A DNA stretch of 64,000 nucleotides from Deinococcus roseus (GTDB lineage: Bacteria > Deinococcota > Deinococci > Deinococcales > Deinococcaceae). Below are positions 51,881 through 61,158 of the stretch, piece after piece. The stretch spans positions 37,452 to 101,451 of the forward strand of contig NZ_BMOD01000019.1 in assembly GCF_014646895.1 (NCBI RefSeq). The letters run 5' to 3'. Every line of letters begins with the position of its first letter. Within the stretch, counting starts at the first letter, position 1. The notes beneath the pieces are model-generated. The model searched no databases and was not told the origin of the DNA. It worked only from the letters and a program-made list of their open reading frames with translations. The position numbers were made by a program, and so were the translations under genes.

Positions 51881-51976
51881 GAATCTGGCACAACACACGC
51901 AAGCCCCACAAAAAAATCCCAGTGAGGGTTTCACTGGGAGAATCTGGTGCGTTTGATGGGAGTCGAACCTGTGACC
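51881..51976 (-). repeat. duplicated copy of the tRNA-Arg 3' end and its terminator
   Basis: 96 bases matching 52000-52095 (offset 119) with only a few differences by eye. It includes a second tRNA 3' half (51945-51976) whose T-arm stem no longer pairs (CCCAT against ACAGG), so that copy is a pseudo-tRNA fragment. Confidence 0.85.
51910..51939 (-). terminator. duplicated terminator (copy 1)
   Basis: TCCCAGTGA-GGGTT-TCACTGGGA with a seven-base T-run on the minus strand. Confidence 0.8.
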
Positions 51977-52028
51977 CCGAAAAGACACTGCTTGGGAGTG
52001 AATCAGGCACGACACATGCAAGCCCCAC

Positions 52029-52058
52029 AAAAAAATCCCAGTGAGGGTTTCACTGGGA
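52029..52058 (-). terminator. rho-independent terminator of tRNA-Arg
   Basis: Same hairpin and T-run as at 51910-51939, 6 bases downstream of the encoded CCA end. Confidence 0.88.
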
Positions 52059-52063
52059 GAATC

Positions 52064-52140
52064 TGGTGCGCCCGACAGGAGTCGAACCTGTGACCTAAGC
52101 CTTAGGAGTGCCTCGCTCTATCCGTCTGAGCTACGAGCGC
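52064..52140 (-). tRNA. tRNA-Arg (anticodon CCT)
   Basis: 77 nucleotides with an encoded CCA. Acceptor GCGCTCG / CGGGCGC pairs with one G-U; D-arm GCTC / GAGC; anticodon loop CTCCTAA gives CCT, reading AGG; T-arm ACAGG-TTCGACT-CCTGT. The anticodon stem has one apparent mismatch at its loop end. A T-rich terminator follows directly. Confidence 0.92.
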
Positions 52141-52458
52141 TTTCGGGTCAGAATTATACTGCTTTCTTTCTGCGAGGTCAAAGCAAAGTTGGGCTGGGTG
52201 AAGGGTCTGGAAGGTGGAGCCAATTTCAGAAGTGCTGTGTTGTGCATGTTTTTGAGCACAACACCACAATTCTGGTCCCTGAGCAACCCGGTTTCTGATG
52301 CATTTTTGCTGTCTGTTCAATTCCTTGCTTCCCTTCATGCCCCTGTGCGTTTCATAATGAAAGCAAAGGACGTTCTGCTTCTGCATTCTCCTGGCATCTG
52401 TTGGATTTCGGGAGGAGCTGGGCGTATTGCGAGTCAGGTTGCAGGGAGGGAAGCTGGC

Positions 52459-54699
52459 ATGAACACCGAACACCTGTCGTTTCAGGAAGTGCAGGCCCTG
52501 GAGATGGTTCAGGCCCTCCCTTTTCCGGCCTGGATGCTGTCTGCAGATGGGGTTCACTGGGTGTGCAACGACAGTTGGTTGCAGCATTTTCCCTCTGGAA
52601 GAGAAGGCTGGCTGGGTCTGCTTCCTGAAGACCAGCATGAAGATGTCCGCCAGCTGTTTCAGCAGGGATTGGCTGGAACAGAACGCTTTGAATTGCTGTT
52701 GAACCTGATGCTCCCTGCAGCTGAAATCAAAAAAGTGCAGTGCTGGAAAGCAGTGATGTCTCCAGTGATCCAGAAGGGCCACCGGACCGGGTGGCTGGGG
52801 GTGTTCACCGAGGACCAGCAGAGGGAACTGCAGATGTTGCGGTCCATTGTGCAGAGTGTTCCGCTGGGCATCGGGTTTGTGGACCAGGACCTGCGGTTCC
52901 AGGTGTTGAATCCGCACATGTTGCAGTACACCCTCTATCCAGCCAGTGCTTATCTGGGACAGCGTTTTTCTGAGGTGTATCGGGGTGGACAGCAGGAAGT
53001 GGAGGAGGCCTTCAGGCAGATCCTGCACACCGGAGGATCCCTCAGCAATGTGGAATACCAGATGGAGGCCAGGGATCCTGCCCTGGGAAGGCGGCAGTTG
53101 CAACGCAGCCATTTTGCTGTGCGGGATGAGGCGCAGAACATCATCGGGGTGGGGTCCCTCTTGCAGGACATCACCGAGAAGAAAGAAGCCGAAAGGCAAT
53201 TGCAGGAAAGCCAGCTTTTTGTGCAGCGCATTGCAGAAACCACGCCAGCATTGATTGTGCTAAGGGATGTGCAGCACAACCGGATGGTGTACTCCAACCG
53301 TTACCTGGGGGAAATGCTGGGGTACAGCGCAGAGGAAGCCCAGCAGATGACCGAAGCCCAGATCATGGGTTTGCTGCACCCAGATGAACTGCAAGAGGCC
53401 CACCTGCAAGGGCAGCAAAGGGCAGATCTGCCCGATGGGGAAAGCCTGGAAGGGGAGTACCGCATCCGGCACAAAGATGGATCCTGGCGCTGGATTTACA
53501 CCCGTTCCACCGTGTTTTCGCGGGATGCTCTGGGGCAGGTCAGCATGGTGCTCAGTGTCAACCTGGACATCACCGAACGCAAGCGCATCGAGCAGGAATT
53601 GCAGGAGAGCGAGCAGCGTTTTCAACTGGTGGCAGACCAGGCTCCGGTGATGATCTTCATGGCAACACCTGAACAGTACTGCACTTTTTTGAACCGCAGC
53701 TGGCTGGATTTCACAGGAAGAACGCTGGAACAGGACCTGGGTTACGGCTGGGCAGAATCCATTCACCCGGACGATGTGGAACGCTGTTTGCAGGTGACCC
53801 GTGAAGCCCACCAGAAATTGATTCCCTTTGACCTGGAAATGCGGGTGCGCCGCCATGATGGGGTGTACCGCTGGCTGGTCAACCGGGGCATCCCCAGAAT
53901 CACCCGTGAGGGGGAATTCAAGGGGTTCATTGGGGCCCTGATCGACATCGATGACCGCAAGCAGGGCGAGGTTTCCCTGATGCAGAGCGAGGCCCTGTCC
54001 CGGCAACTGATGGAGGCCCAGCAGCGTTTTCTGGCAGATGCTTCCCACGAACTGAAAACCCCGCTGTCCAGCATCCAGGGCAACACCGAAATCCTGATGC
54101 GCTATGCCCACATTCCGGAAGAAGAAAAGAAAGAAATCCTTTCGGACATTTACCGGGAAACAGCCCGTCTGGGCCGTCTGGTCAGTGACCTGCTGCAACT
54201 GGCCCGTGGAGACAGCGGTCTGGGCATTCGTGAAACCGAAGTGCCTTTGCATGATGTGGTGCTGGACGTGTGGCGGGACCTGGAACGCATCAAACCCGAC
54301 CATCAGTTTCAGTTGCAGGACATCGACGAGGTGCTGCTGACCGGCGACCATGACCGTTTAAAGCAACTGACCCTGATCCTGCTGGAAAATGCTGCCAAAT
54401 ACACCCCAAAAGGTGGCACCCTCCGCATGTCCCTGAAGCAAAAAGGAGATGGGGCAGAGCTCTGCATTGAGGATTCAGGGGTGGGCATCAGCGTAGAGGA
54501 TTTGCCCCGGGTCTTTGAGCGGTTTTTCCGGGCAGACACTTCAAAGCACATGGGTGAAGATCCTGGAGGCACCGGTCTGGGCCTGTCCATTGCCAGATGG
54601 ATTGCAGAGCAGCATGAGGGCAGCATCACGCTGGAAAGCGAGGTGGGACGGGGAACCACCGCCAGGGTGATGCTCCCCATCCGTCCCATGGAGGCCTGA
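52459..54699 (+). CDS. PAS-domain sensor histidine kinase
   Basis: 746 residues. Four PAS/PAC-like regions (about 15-115, 130-250, 260-375, 380-510) are each followed by a short coiled-coil DITE/DIDDRKQ joint. The HisKA H-box has His530 in ASHELKTPL, and the HATPase domain has the N-box (ENAAKYT), G1 DSGVGIS and G2 GTGLGLSI. No membrane segment, so cytosolic. ATG 52459 has a GGGAGGG site; a longer frame would run back across the tRNA. No response regulator is adjacent. Confidence 0.9.
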   Translation: MNTEHLSFQEVQALEMVQALPFPAWMLSADGVHWVCNDSWLQHFPSGREGWLGLLPEDQHEDVRQLFQQGLAGTERFELLLNLMLPAAEIKKVQCWKAVMSPVIQKGHRTGWLGVFTEDQQRELQMLRSIVQSVPLGIGFVDQDLRFQVLNPHMLQYTLYPASAYLGQRFSEVYRGGQQEVEEAFRQILHTGGSLSNVEYQMEARDPALGRRQLQRSHFAVRDEAQNIIGVGSLLQDITEKKEAERQLQESQLFVQRIAETTPALIVLRDVQHNRMVYSNRYLGEMLGYSAEEAQQMTEAQIMGLLHPDELQEAHLQGQQRADLPDGESLEGEYRIRHKDGSWRWIYTRSTVFSRDALGQVSMVLSVNLDITERKRIEQELQESEQRFQLVADQAPVMIFMATPEQYCTFLNRSWLDFTGRTLEQDLGYGWAESIHPDDVERCLQVTREAHQKLIPFDLEMRVRRHDGVYRWLVNRGIPRITREGEFKGFIGALIDIDDRKQGEVSLMQSEALSRQLMEAQQRFLADASHELKTPLSSIQGNTEILMRYAHIPEEEKKEILSDIYRETARLGRLVSDLLQLARGDSGLGIRETEVPLHDVVLDVWRDLERIKPDHQFQLQDIDEVLLTGDHDRLKQLTLILLENAAKYTPKGGTLRMSLKQKGDGAELCIEDSGVGISVEDLPRVFERFFRADTSKHMGEDPGGTGLGLSIARWIAEQHEGSITLESEVGRGTTARVMLPIRPMEA

Positions 54700-54702
54700 G
54701 TT

Positions 54703-55347
54703 TCAGGGTTTTTCTGCAGCGGGTTTCAATTTGATGGTGCCTGTTGAACCTGTTACGGTGGCAACCGTTCCCCGAATTCCGCTGGCCTGGATGGTGAAGG
54801 TGCTCTTGCTTTTCAGGACCTCACAGCGCAACACTTCTGGAGGAAGCTTTGCATTGCGGGGCACTTTTGCGCAGGGACCAAACACCCCTTCAAGGCTCTG
54901 ATGACCGGTCAGGTAGAGGGCCACATTCAGACGGGTTTGCAGCACGTAAGACTGCAACTGGGTGTCCTGCAGGAACTGGTAGGACATGCGCACCAGATCC
55001 ACATTGACCCCTGAATTCTTTTTGCGGATTCCCGTGCTGGTCACAGCATAAGTCTGGCCCGATTTGCTGACCCCGGTGGCTTTAAATCCGTTGCCAGAAG
55101 GATCCATCATCAGCTGGCAGCTCTTCAGGCTGGCTGGCTGGCGGGTGTTGGCAGGCAAGTTCTGGCAGGGCAACGGAAAAGACAGGCTTTTTCCTGCGGC
55201 GGCCCGGTCTTCTGCCATCACCAGAGAGGTGAGGGTGTATTGTTTCCAGTCCGCCATGGTGTCTGCAGCCAGGGCTGTGCTGCAGGCGAGGCCCAGCAGA
55301 ACAGGCAAAGCCAAAAGAGTGGGTTTCAGGGGTGCAGGGTGTGCCAT
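54703..55347 (-). CDS. secreted hypothetical protein
   Basis: 214 residues. Signal peptide (about 1-27, LPVLLGLACSTALA|AD). Contains a few Cys residues that could pair and a Thr/Lys/Ser-rich end. No family is recognised. It overlaps the epimerase gene by 22 bases and ends 3 bases after the histidine kinase, which is convergent. Confidence 0.7.
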   Translation of the reverse strand: MAHPAPLKPTLLALPVLLGLACSTALAADTMADWKQYTLTSLVMAEDRAAAGKSLSFPLPCQNLPANTRQPASLKSCQLMMDPSGNGFKATGVSKSGQTYAVTSTGIRKKNSGVNVDLVRMSYQFLQDTQLQSYVLQTRLNVALYLTGHQSLEGVFGPCAKVPRNAKLPPEVLRCEVLKSKSTFTIQASGIRGTVATVTGSTGTIKLKPAAEKP

Positions 55348-56315
55348 TGTTTCAAAATCTCCTGGATGCGCTCCTGAGAGAGCCCTTCTTTGAAAGCCTC
55401 ATCGGGCTGGGTTCTGGCCCAGGTGGTCATGTCTGCCACCACTTCTGACAGAGGTGAGGAGGGCATGCCGTTCAGTTTTGCCTTCCTGTCGCTGACACTC
55501 AGCATGCCCAGAAATTCCGGTTGCTCAGGGAGCCAGATCGGCAAATCCACCCAGGGGCGCACCCCGTGCTCCAGCAGGAACGTGCTGTCCACCCAGGTGA
55601 GGGAGGCATGGGTGCCTGCCTGGTGCACGATCTCACGCATCACCTCTCCCCACAACTCGGGTTCACGTGCAGCATTGAAGGTGCCATAAAGGTGTTTTTC
55701 CAGGGTGTGCACCGTGAAATCTGCGATGTCCCGCACAAACACAAACTGCACAGGGCTGACAGGTTTTCCTGGGGCAATCATTTCGCCCCCTTCCAGGGCT
55801 TTTTTCACCCAGAAAGGGAAACGGAAGGTCATGTCCCGGCCTCCCACCACCAGACCCAGCCTAAGGATGGTGTGCTTCTCGCCCCACAACTCTGCCAGTG
55901 TGCGCTCACACAGCACTTTCAGGCCACCATAGGTTTCTCCGGTGACGGCTTCAGTGTCTCTGTCTTCCAGTTCAATGACCGGGCTGTCTTCAGAAATCGG
56001 GGGCTCTGCGCTGTCCGCATACACCGAAATGGTGGAAATGAGCAGGTAATGTTCCACACGTCCTTTCAGGACCTCCACCACCTGACGCACCTGTCTGGGC
56101 ACATAAGCATTGACGTCAATGACGGCATCCCAGTTTCTGCCTTCCAGCGCAGCAAGGTTGGTGTTGCGGTCTCCGACCAGTTGCTCCACCTCTTCGGGAA
56201 GGTCGGTGTTGCTGCGGCCCCGGTTGAACACGCTGACCCGGTGTCCTGCCCTGAGCAAACTGTGAACAATGTACCAGCCGACAAAACGGCTTCCTCCCAG
56301 CACCAGAACGTTCAT
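55326..56315 (-). CDS. NAD-dependent epimerase/dehydratase-type protein
   Basis: 329 residues of extended-SDR type. The Rossmann motif is LVLGGSRFVG and the active-site tyrosine lies in GETYGGLKVLCE (YxxxK). It resembles the group of SDR proteins of about 330 residues related to CSP41-type proteins and plant or bacterial NDP-sugar-like epimerases. The substrate is unknown. The ATG follows AAAGGAGA-like bases of a weak ribosome site. Confidence 0.83.
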   Translation of the reverse strand: MNVLVLGGSRFVGWYIVHSLLRAGHRVSVFNRGRSNTDLPEEVEQLVGDRNTNLAALEGRNWDAVIDVNAYVPRQVRQVVEVLKGRVEHYLLISTISVYADSAEPPISEDSPVIELEDRDTEAVTGETYGGLKVLCERTLAELWGEKHTILRLGLVVGGRDMTFRFPFWVKKALEGGEMIAPGKPVSPVQFVFVRDIADFTVHTLEKHLYGTFNAAREPELWGEVMREIVHQAGTHASLTWVDSTFLLEHGVRPWVDLPIWLPEQPEFLGMLSVSDRKAKLNGMPSSPLSEVVADMTTWARTQPDEAFKEGLSQERIQEILKQWHTLHP

Positions 56316-56374
56316 TTTGGTCTCCTTTGTGAGTGAGGCTGTAAAGGGTTGATCTGTTTCATCTTACTGCTTTC

Positions 56375-56403
56375 AGCAGAAGTGAGTTTAACTCACTTCT
56401 GCT
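56375..56403. promoter_or_regulatory. 29-base near-perfect palindrome
   Basis: AGCAGAAGTGAGTT - T - AACTCACTTCTGCT: 14-base arms with one central base, too tight for a hairpin loop but suited to a dimeric regulator. It lies 59 bases upstream of the epimerase start. Confidence 0.6.
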
Positions 56404-56480
56404 TGAGCAAAGCGAATGGAAAGGTCAGGACACGAAAGCGAGGTTTAAACAACATCTGCTCAGGTCAGTAACAAGAGAAG

Positions 56481-56501
56481 CCGAGGGCCAAGGGCCGAGG
56501 G
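56481..56501. repeat. heptamer array, 3 units
   Basis: CCGAGGG CCAAGGG CCGAGGG, preceded by GAGAAG. Confidence 0.9.
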
Positions 56502-56582
56502 CAATTTTGTAAAGCTTAAGCCAATGCTCAGGGTTGATCACTATTTAAGATTGACAGCTGGTTTTGCTTTGGGCATCCTACG

Positions 56583-56617
56583 CTCTCGGCTCTCGGCTCT
56601 CGGCTCTCAGCCCTCGG
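56583..56617. repeat. inverted heptamer array, 5 units
   Basis: CTCTCGG three times, CTCTCAG and CCCTCGG, with a further partial unit; inverted partner of 56481-56501 across an 81-base spacer. Confidence 0.9.
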
Positions 56618-56747
56618 CCCTCAACCAGAATTGCTTAGATGTAAGGTCCGCCCTTTTCCGCCAACGCGTTAGGCTGGTGGTACTCTCTTTGTCTCGATTC
56701 AGGGACAACCATTGGGGCCACCTGTGGCTTTCAGCAAAGGAACACAC

Positions 56748-57800
56748 ATGTCCGGACTTCTTGAAAAATACCGCCAGTACCTGCCCGTCAATGAAAACAC
56801 CCCCCTCCTGAGCTTGCACGAGGGCAACACCCCCCTGATTCATGCCACCCACCTGTCCAAACGCCTGGGGGTGGACCTCTACCTGAAATATGAAGGCCTG
56901 AACCCCACCGGATCTTTCAAGGACCGGGGCATGGTAATGGCTGTGGCCAAAGCACTGGAATCCGGGTCAAAGAGCATCATCTGTGCTTCCACCGGGAACA
57001 CCTCTGCTGCTGCTGCTGCCTATGCCACCCGCAGTGGTTTGCGCTGCATTGTGCTGATCCCCAACGGCAACATTGCGCTGGGCAAACTGGCCCAGGCCAT
57101 GGTTTATGGCGCAGAGATCATTGCCATTGAAGGCAACTTCGATGAAGCCCTCGATCTGGTGCGGGAAATCAGCGCTGTGGAACCCATCACCCTGGTGAAC
57201 AGCGTGAACCCCTTCCGTCTGGAAGGCCAGAAGACCGCTGCTTTTGAAGTGGTGGATGTGCTGGGCGATGCTCCTGATGTGCTGGCCATTCCTGTGGGCA
57301 ATGCAGGCAACATCTCTGCATACTGGAAGGGCTTTAAAGAGTACAAAGAAGCAGGCAAAAATGAGAGATTGCCCCGCATGTTCGGGTTTCAGGCTGCAGG
57401 GGCTGCGCCTCTGGTGCTGGGCCACAAGGTGGACAACCCTGAAACCATTGCCACCGCAATTCGCATCGGGAATCCTGCATCTGCCCACTTTGCAAAAGAT
57501 GCCGTTGCAGAATCCAATGGTCTCTTTGACAGCGTTACGGACGATGAGATCCTGGAAGCCTACCGCCAGATCGCTCTGGAAGGGGTGTTCTGTGAGCCTG
57601 CCAGTGCAGCCAGCGTTGCAGGCATCCTGAAACTGGAAAGCCAGGGCCGTCTGGAAGAACTGAAAGGCAAACGCATCGTGTGCGTGCTGACCGGAAACGG
57701 CCTGAAAGACCCCAACACCGCCATCAAAGCTGTGGACGCTCAACCTGTGGTGGTCAAAGCAGATCTGGAGAGTGTCATGGCGGTCATCAAACAAAAATAA
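56748..57800 (+). CDS. thrC: threonine synthase
   Basis: 350 residues, the short threonine synthase type. It converts O-phosphohomoserine to threonine with pyridoxal phosphate. The PLP lysine is Lys58 in GSFKDRG; CASTGNTSAAAAAYA and IPVGNAGNISAYWKGF bind the phosphate of PLP. An AAAGGA site precedes ATG 56748. Homoserine kinase follows on the same strand, so the two terminal steps of threonine synthesis are together. Confidence 0.95.
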   Translation: MSGLLEKYRQYLPVNENTPLLSLHEGNTPLIHATHLSKRLGVDLYLKYEGLNPTGSFKDRGMVMAVAKALESGSKSIICASTGNTSAAAAAYATRSGLRCIVLIPNGNIALGKLAQAMVYGAEIIAIEGNFDEALDLVREISAVEPITLVNSVNPFRLEGQKTAAFEVVDVLGDAPDVLAIPVGNAGNISAYWKGFKEYKEAGKNERLPRMFGFQAAGAAPLVLGHKVDNPETIATAIRIGNPASAHFAKDAVAESNGLFDSVTDDEILEAYRQIALEGVFCEPASAASVAGILKLESQGRLEELKGKRIVCVLTGNGLKDPNTAIKAVDAQPVVVKADLESVMAVIKQK

Positions 57801-57988
57801 TTTAAGAAAACAGCTGCAAGGGTGAAAACCCTGTGCAGAAAAAACAAAAACACAGACAGGGGATTCCAGGTGGGTCTCCTGTCTTGCCTTCTGTCTCCTT
57901 GCCGAAATCCCCTTTGCTATCCTGAGGGCATATCATGGAAAGCAATGTTTTGCCCACCCAGCCCACCCAGATTCTCCAGAGGACACCC

Positions 57989-58936
57989 ATGCCCGCAATG
58001 ACCTCCGCAATGACCTCCGCAATGACCATTGAAGTCAGAGCCCCTGCCAGCAGTGCCAACCTGGGACCTGGATTTGACTGTGTGGGCATCAGTTTTGCCC
58101 TGTACACCACCGTCCGGGTGAAGGTGCAGGATGCCCTGGAAATTGTGCCCATCGGGCCAGACCTGCAAGACACCCCCAGAGATGAAAGCAACATCGTGTA
58201 TCAGGCGATGCTGGCCCTCTCTGAGGCGGCAGGACAGCAACTCCCTCCGGTGCGCCTGGAAATTGAGAGTGGCATTCCTCTGGCACGGGGTCTGGGCAGC
58301 AGCGCGGCTGCTCTGGTGGCAGGCATGGTTGCCGCCAATGAGCTGCTGGATCGGCCCCTGGACACCCAGAGCCTCTTTGATCTGGCCAGCCGTCTGGAAG
58401 GACACCCGGACAATGCAGGAGCTTCGCTGGTGGGGGGTGCAGTGGTGGCCACTTTTGATGGACAGGGGGCAAAATACCTGCAGTTCCAGCTTCCTGAAAA
58501 CCTCAGGGCACTGCTGGTGGTGCCCCAGTATGCCCTGGAAACCTCCAAGGCCAGAGGGATTTTGCCTGACACCTACTCCCGCACTGACATGGTGTTCCAG
58601 CTTTCCCATGCTGCTTTGCTGGCTGCAGGTCTGGCCAGTGGAAACCTTGCTGTTTTTAAAGAAGCCATGCGGGACCGCCTGCACCAGCCTTACCGTGCAG
58701 CGCTGGTTCCTGGCCTGCTGGAACTGCTGGAAGGTGCTCCAGAACATGGCGCTCTGGGCGCAGCCCTCAGCGGAGCAGGCCCCAGCGTTCTGTGCTTCTA
58801 CGAGGCGAACAGTGATGTGTCTGCCCTGAAAGCTTTCCTGACGGGCGTGCTGGAGCAACATGGTGTGACGGCCCTGCTGGAAGAGTTGCCTCTGGACAAC
58901 GCTGGAGTGCAGGTTTCTTTGCACCCAGAAAACTGA
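57989..58936 (+). CDS. thrB: homoserine kinase
   Basis: About 315 residues. GHMP kinase: the ATP loop is GLGSSAAA, and SSANLGPGFD near the N-terminus and the late LSGAGPSVLCF motif are typical of ThrB. It phosphorylates homoserine for ThrC. Several in-frame ATGs occur at 57989, 57998, 58010 and 58022 within a repeated GCAATGACCTCC unit, so the real start is unclear; 57989 has the best ribosome site (AGAGGA) and 58022 matches homologues most tightly. Confidence 0.93.
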   Translation: MPAMTSAMTSAMTIEVRAPASSANLGPGFDCVGISFALYTTVRVKVQDALEIVPIGPDLQDTPRDESNIVYQAMLALSEAAGQQLPPVRLEIESGIPLARGLGSSAAALVAGMVAANELLDRPLDTQSLFDLASRLEGHPDNAGASLVGGAVVATFDGQGAKYLQFQLPENLRALLVVPQYALETSKARGILPDTYSRTDMVFQLSHAALLAAGLASGNLAVFKEAMRDRLHQPYRAALVPGLLELLEGAPEHGALGAALSGAGPSVLCFYEANSDVSALKAFLTGVLEQHGVTALLEELPLDNAGVQVSLHPEN

Positions 58937-58959
58937 ATCTGTAAGCCCCAGAAGCTTCA

Positions 58960-58996
58960 AAACCCGAACCTGAAAGGACATCCTTTCGGGTTTCTT
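58960..58996 (+). terminator. terminator after thrB
   Basis: Extended hairpin AAACCC...GAAAGGA-CA-TCCTTTC GGGTTT followed by CTTT. Confidence 0.6.
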
Positions 58997-59000
58997 TGTG

Positions 59001-59028
59001 CCTTCTGCCTTCTGCCTTTTGCCTTCTG
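59001..59028. repeat. heptamer array, 4 units of CCTTYTG
   Basis: CCTTCTG CCTTCTG CCTTTTG CCTTCTG. It has the 7-base period of the other arrays but a different unit. Confidence 0.8.
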
Positions 59029-59075
59029 CCGTCTCAAAACCCTGTTTCTGCACTACACAAACGAAAGTATTCCGT

Positions 59076-59081
59076 TATACT
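59076..59081 (+). promoter_or_regulatory. -10 box of hemC
   Basis: TATACT, 9 bases before the ATG at 59091, with no Shine-Dalgarno. Confidence 0.5.
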
Positions 59082-59090
59082 GGTACGCGT

Positions 59091-59993
59091 ATGCGTCAAA
59101 TCGTCGTTGGCACACGCGGCAGCGCACTTGCACTCGCTCAGACGCGCCAGATCGTCGCCCGCCTCAAAGAAGAATGGCCCGAGATTGAATTCCGAATTCA
59201 GACCATCACCACTCGGGGAGACAAAGAACAGGGCGCACTGAAAGGCGACAAGGGGTTCTTCACCAAAGAGATTGAAGAAGCCCTGCTGGCCAGTCGCATT
59301 GACATTGCCGTGCACAGCCTCAAAGACCTTCCCACCGAGAACCCCGAAGGACTGGAGATCGCCAGCATCCCCCGCCGTGTGGATGCCCGCGATGCCCTGG
59401 TGGGTCGTTCTGGCATGAAATCCCTCAAAGACCTCCCTCAGGGTGCAGTTGTGGGCACCAGCAGCACCCGCCGCAAGGCCCTGCTGAAAGCCTACCGCCC
59501 TGACCTTGAACTCCGTGACCTGCGCGGCAACGTGGACACCCGTCTGGCTGCACTGGGTCGCGGTGAATACGATGCCATCGTGCTGGCCGCTGCAGGCCTG
59601 ATCCGCATGGACCTCCGAAACCGCATCGATGAGTTTCTGGATGTGGGCATTTTGCTGCCCGCCCCAGGACAGGGTGCACTGGCCCTGCAAACCCGCGCAG
59701 ACGATGACCTTGTCATTGAAACCGCCTACTCCATCAATGATGCAGACACCGATGACCGCATCACTGCAGAACGCAGCTTCCTGCACGCCATCGGGATGGG
59801 CTGCATGGCCCCGGTGGGTGCTCTGGCCACCATCGAAAAAGGTGCTTTGAAGCTGGAAGGGGCCATTGCCGCTCCAGATGGCAGCACCGTGATCCGCGCT
59901 TCCATCGAAGGGGACCCTGAAGAGTGTGAAGCCCTGGGCGAAGAACTCGCAGAAGGCATGCTGCAACAGGGCGCAAGAGAACTGGTGAAGTAA
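59091..59993 (+). CDS. hemC: hydroxymethylbilane synthase
   Basis: 300 residues. It polymerises four porphobilinogens into hydroxymethylbilane in haem synthesis. The dipyrromethane cofactor attaches to Cys238 in GMGCMAPVG; VGTRGSALALAQTRQ opens the protein, and VAHSLKD-type VHSLKDLPTE and TSSTRRKALL are family motifs. The ATG at 59091 is preferred over a longer open frame that includes the repeat array. Confidence 0.96.
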   Translation: MRQIVVGTRGSALALAQTRQIVARLKEEWPEIEFRIQTITTRGDKEQGALKGDKGFFTKEIEEALLASRIDIAVHSLKDLPTENPEGLEIASIPRRVDARDALVGRSGMKSLKDLPQGAVVGTSSTRRKALLKAYRPDLELRDLRGNVDTRLAALGRGEYDAIVLAAAGLIRMDLRNRIDEFLDVGILLPAPGQGALALQTRADDDLVIETAYSINDADTDDRITAERSFLHAIGMGCMAPVGALATIEKGALKLEGAIAAPDGSTVIRASIEGDPEECEALGEELAEGMLQQGARELVK

Positions 59994-60017
59994 CGCTTTT
60001 CCAGAGCAACACATTTG

Positions 60018-60043
60018 CACCTCCAGAAATGGAGGTGTTTTTT
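60018..60043 (+). terminator. rho-independent terminator of hemC
   Basis: CACCTCCA-GAAA-TGGAGGTG followed by TTTTTT. Confidence 0.9.
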
Positions 60044-60217
60044 GATGGGTCTGAAATCTGTCGTGCTGCACGGAATTTGAGATTTTGAGCAATTCTCGGA
60101 TCAAACCTGTCCAGGGAAGAACAGGGGGGTGTGTTAAGATCTTTGAGGTTCAGCCCTGATAGACAGATGTGCTTCGGGGTTCGGTTGGCACGTTAAAATC
60201 TTGCTTTAGGAGGCAAC

Positions 60218-61135
60218 ATGCTCGTTACTGGTTCTCAAATTCTGGTTCCTGCCCGCGAAGGAAAATACGGTGTTGGCGCATTCAACACCAACGACCTGGA
60301 AATCACCCAGGCCATCATTCACACTGCCGAAAGACTGCGCAGCCCCGTGATCGTCCAGATCTCCGAGGGTGCCCTCAAATACGGTGGCAAGGACCTGGTC
60401 AATGTGGTCATCGACCTGGCCACCCGCGCCACCGTGCCCGTGGCCCTGCACCTCGACCACGGCTCCAGCTACGAGAGCGCCCTGAAAGCCATCAGCCTGG
60501 GCTTCTCCAGCGTGATGATCGATGCCAGCCACCACGGCTTTGAAGAGAACGCCCACGAAACCAAGCGTGTGGTGGAAGCCGCCCACGCCATGGGCGTGAC
60601 CGTGGAAGCCGAAATTGGCCGCCTCGGGGGCATCGAGGAGCACATCGAGGTCAGCGAAGAAGACGCTTTCCTCACCAACCCCGAAGAAGCCCAGAAGTTC
60701 GTGGAAGCCACTGGCGTGGACTACCTCGCCATTGCCATCGGCACCTCTCACGGCGCTTACAAAGGCAAAGGCCGTCCTTTCATTGACCACAGCCGCATTG
60801 AGAAGTGCGCCCAGCTGCTGAGCATTCCCCTGGTGGCCCACGGCTCCAGCGGCGTGCCCCCCTACATTGTCGAGCGCCTGCGTGCTGCTGGCGGCGTGAT
60901 TGGTGACGCTTTCGGCATTGCTGACGAGGACCTGCAGCAGGCCACCCAGCACGGCATTGCCAAGGTCAACGTGGACACCGACCTGCGTCTGGCCTTCACC
61001 GTGGGTGTGCGCGAAGCCCTCGCCAAGAACCCCAAAGAGTTCGACCCCAGAAAGATCCTCGGTCCAGCCCGCGACCTGATGGGCGAACTGGTGGAGCACA
61101 AACTGCGCGTGCTCGGGTCTGTCGGGAAAGCCTGA
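60218..61135 (+). CDS. fba: class II fructose-bisphosphate aldolase
   Basis: 305 residues, zinc-dependent aldolase. HLDHGSS with Asp80 and His81 and the later HGSSGVPP motif place it in class II. It cleaves fructose 1,6-bisphosphate to triose phosphates. A TTAGGAGG ribosome site precedes the ATG. A second copy of the last 135 bases of this gene lies about 550 bases further on (61542-61675). Confidence 0.95.
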   Translation: MLVTGSQILVPAREGKYGVGAFNTNDLEITQAIIHTAERLRSPVIVQISEGALKYGGKDLVNVVIDLATRATVPVALHLDHGSSYESALKAISLGFSSVMIDASHHGFEENAHETKRVVEAAHAMGVTVEAEIGRLGGIEEHIEVSEEDAFLTNPEEAQKFVEATGVDYLAIAIGTSHGAYKGKGRPFIDHSRIEKCAQLLSIPLVAHGSSGVPPYIVERLRAAGGVIGDAFGIADEDLQQATQHGIAKVNVDTDLRLAFTVGVREALAKNPKEFDPRKILGPARDLMGELVEHKLRVLGSVGKA

Positions 61136-61158
61136 ATTTAGACCTGACTGGAAGTTCA

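Larger units (their letters stand above)
56316..56747. other. divergent promoter region with palindrome and heptamer arrays
   Basis: 432 bases between the divergent epimerase and thrC genes. It contains a 29-base palindrome, an inverted pair of 7-bp arrays and, before thrC, a TACTCT box at 56681-56686. No gene is supported. Confidence 0.6.

Noticed and set aside
52108..52458. Longer start for the histidine kinase
   Set aside because: It would run through the tRNA-Arg gene; the ATG at 52459 has a good ribosome site and starts the PAS region properly.
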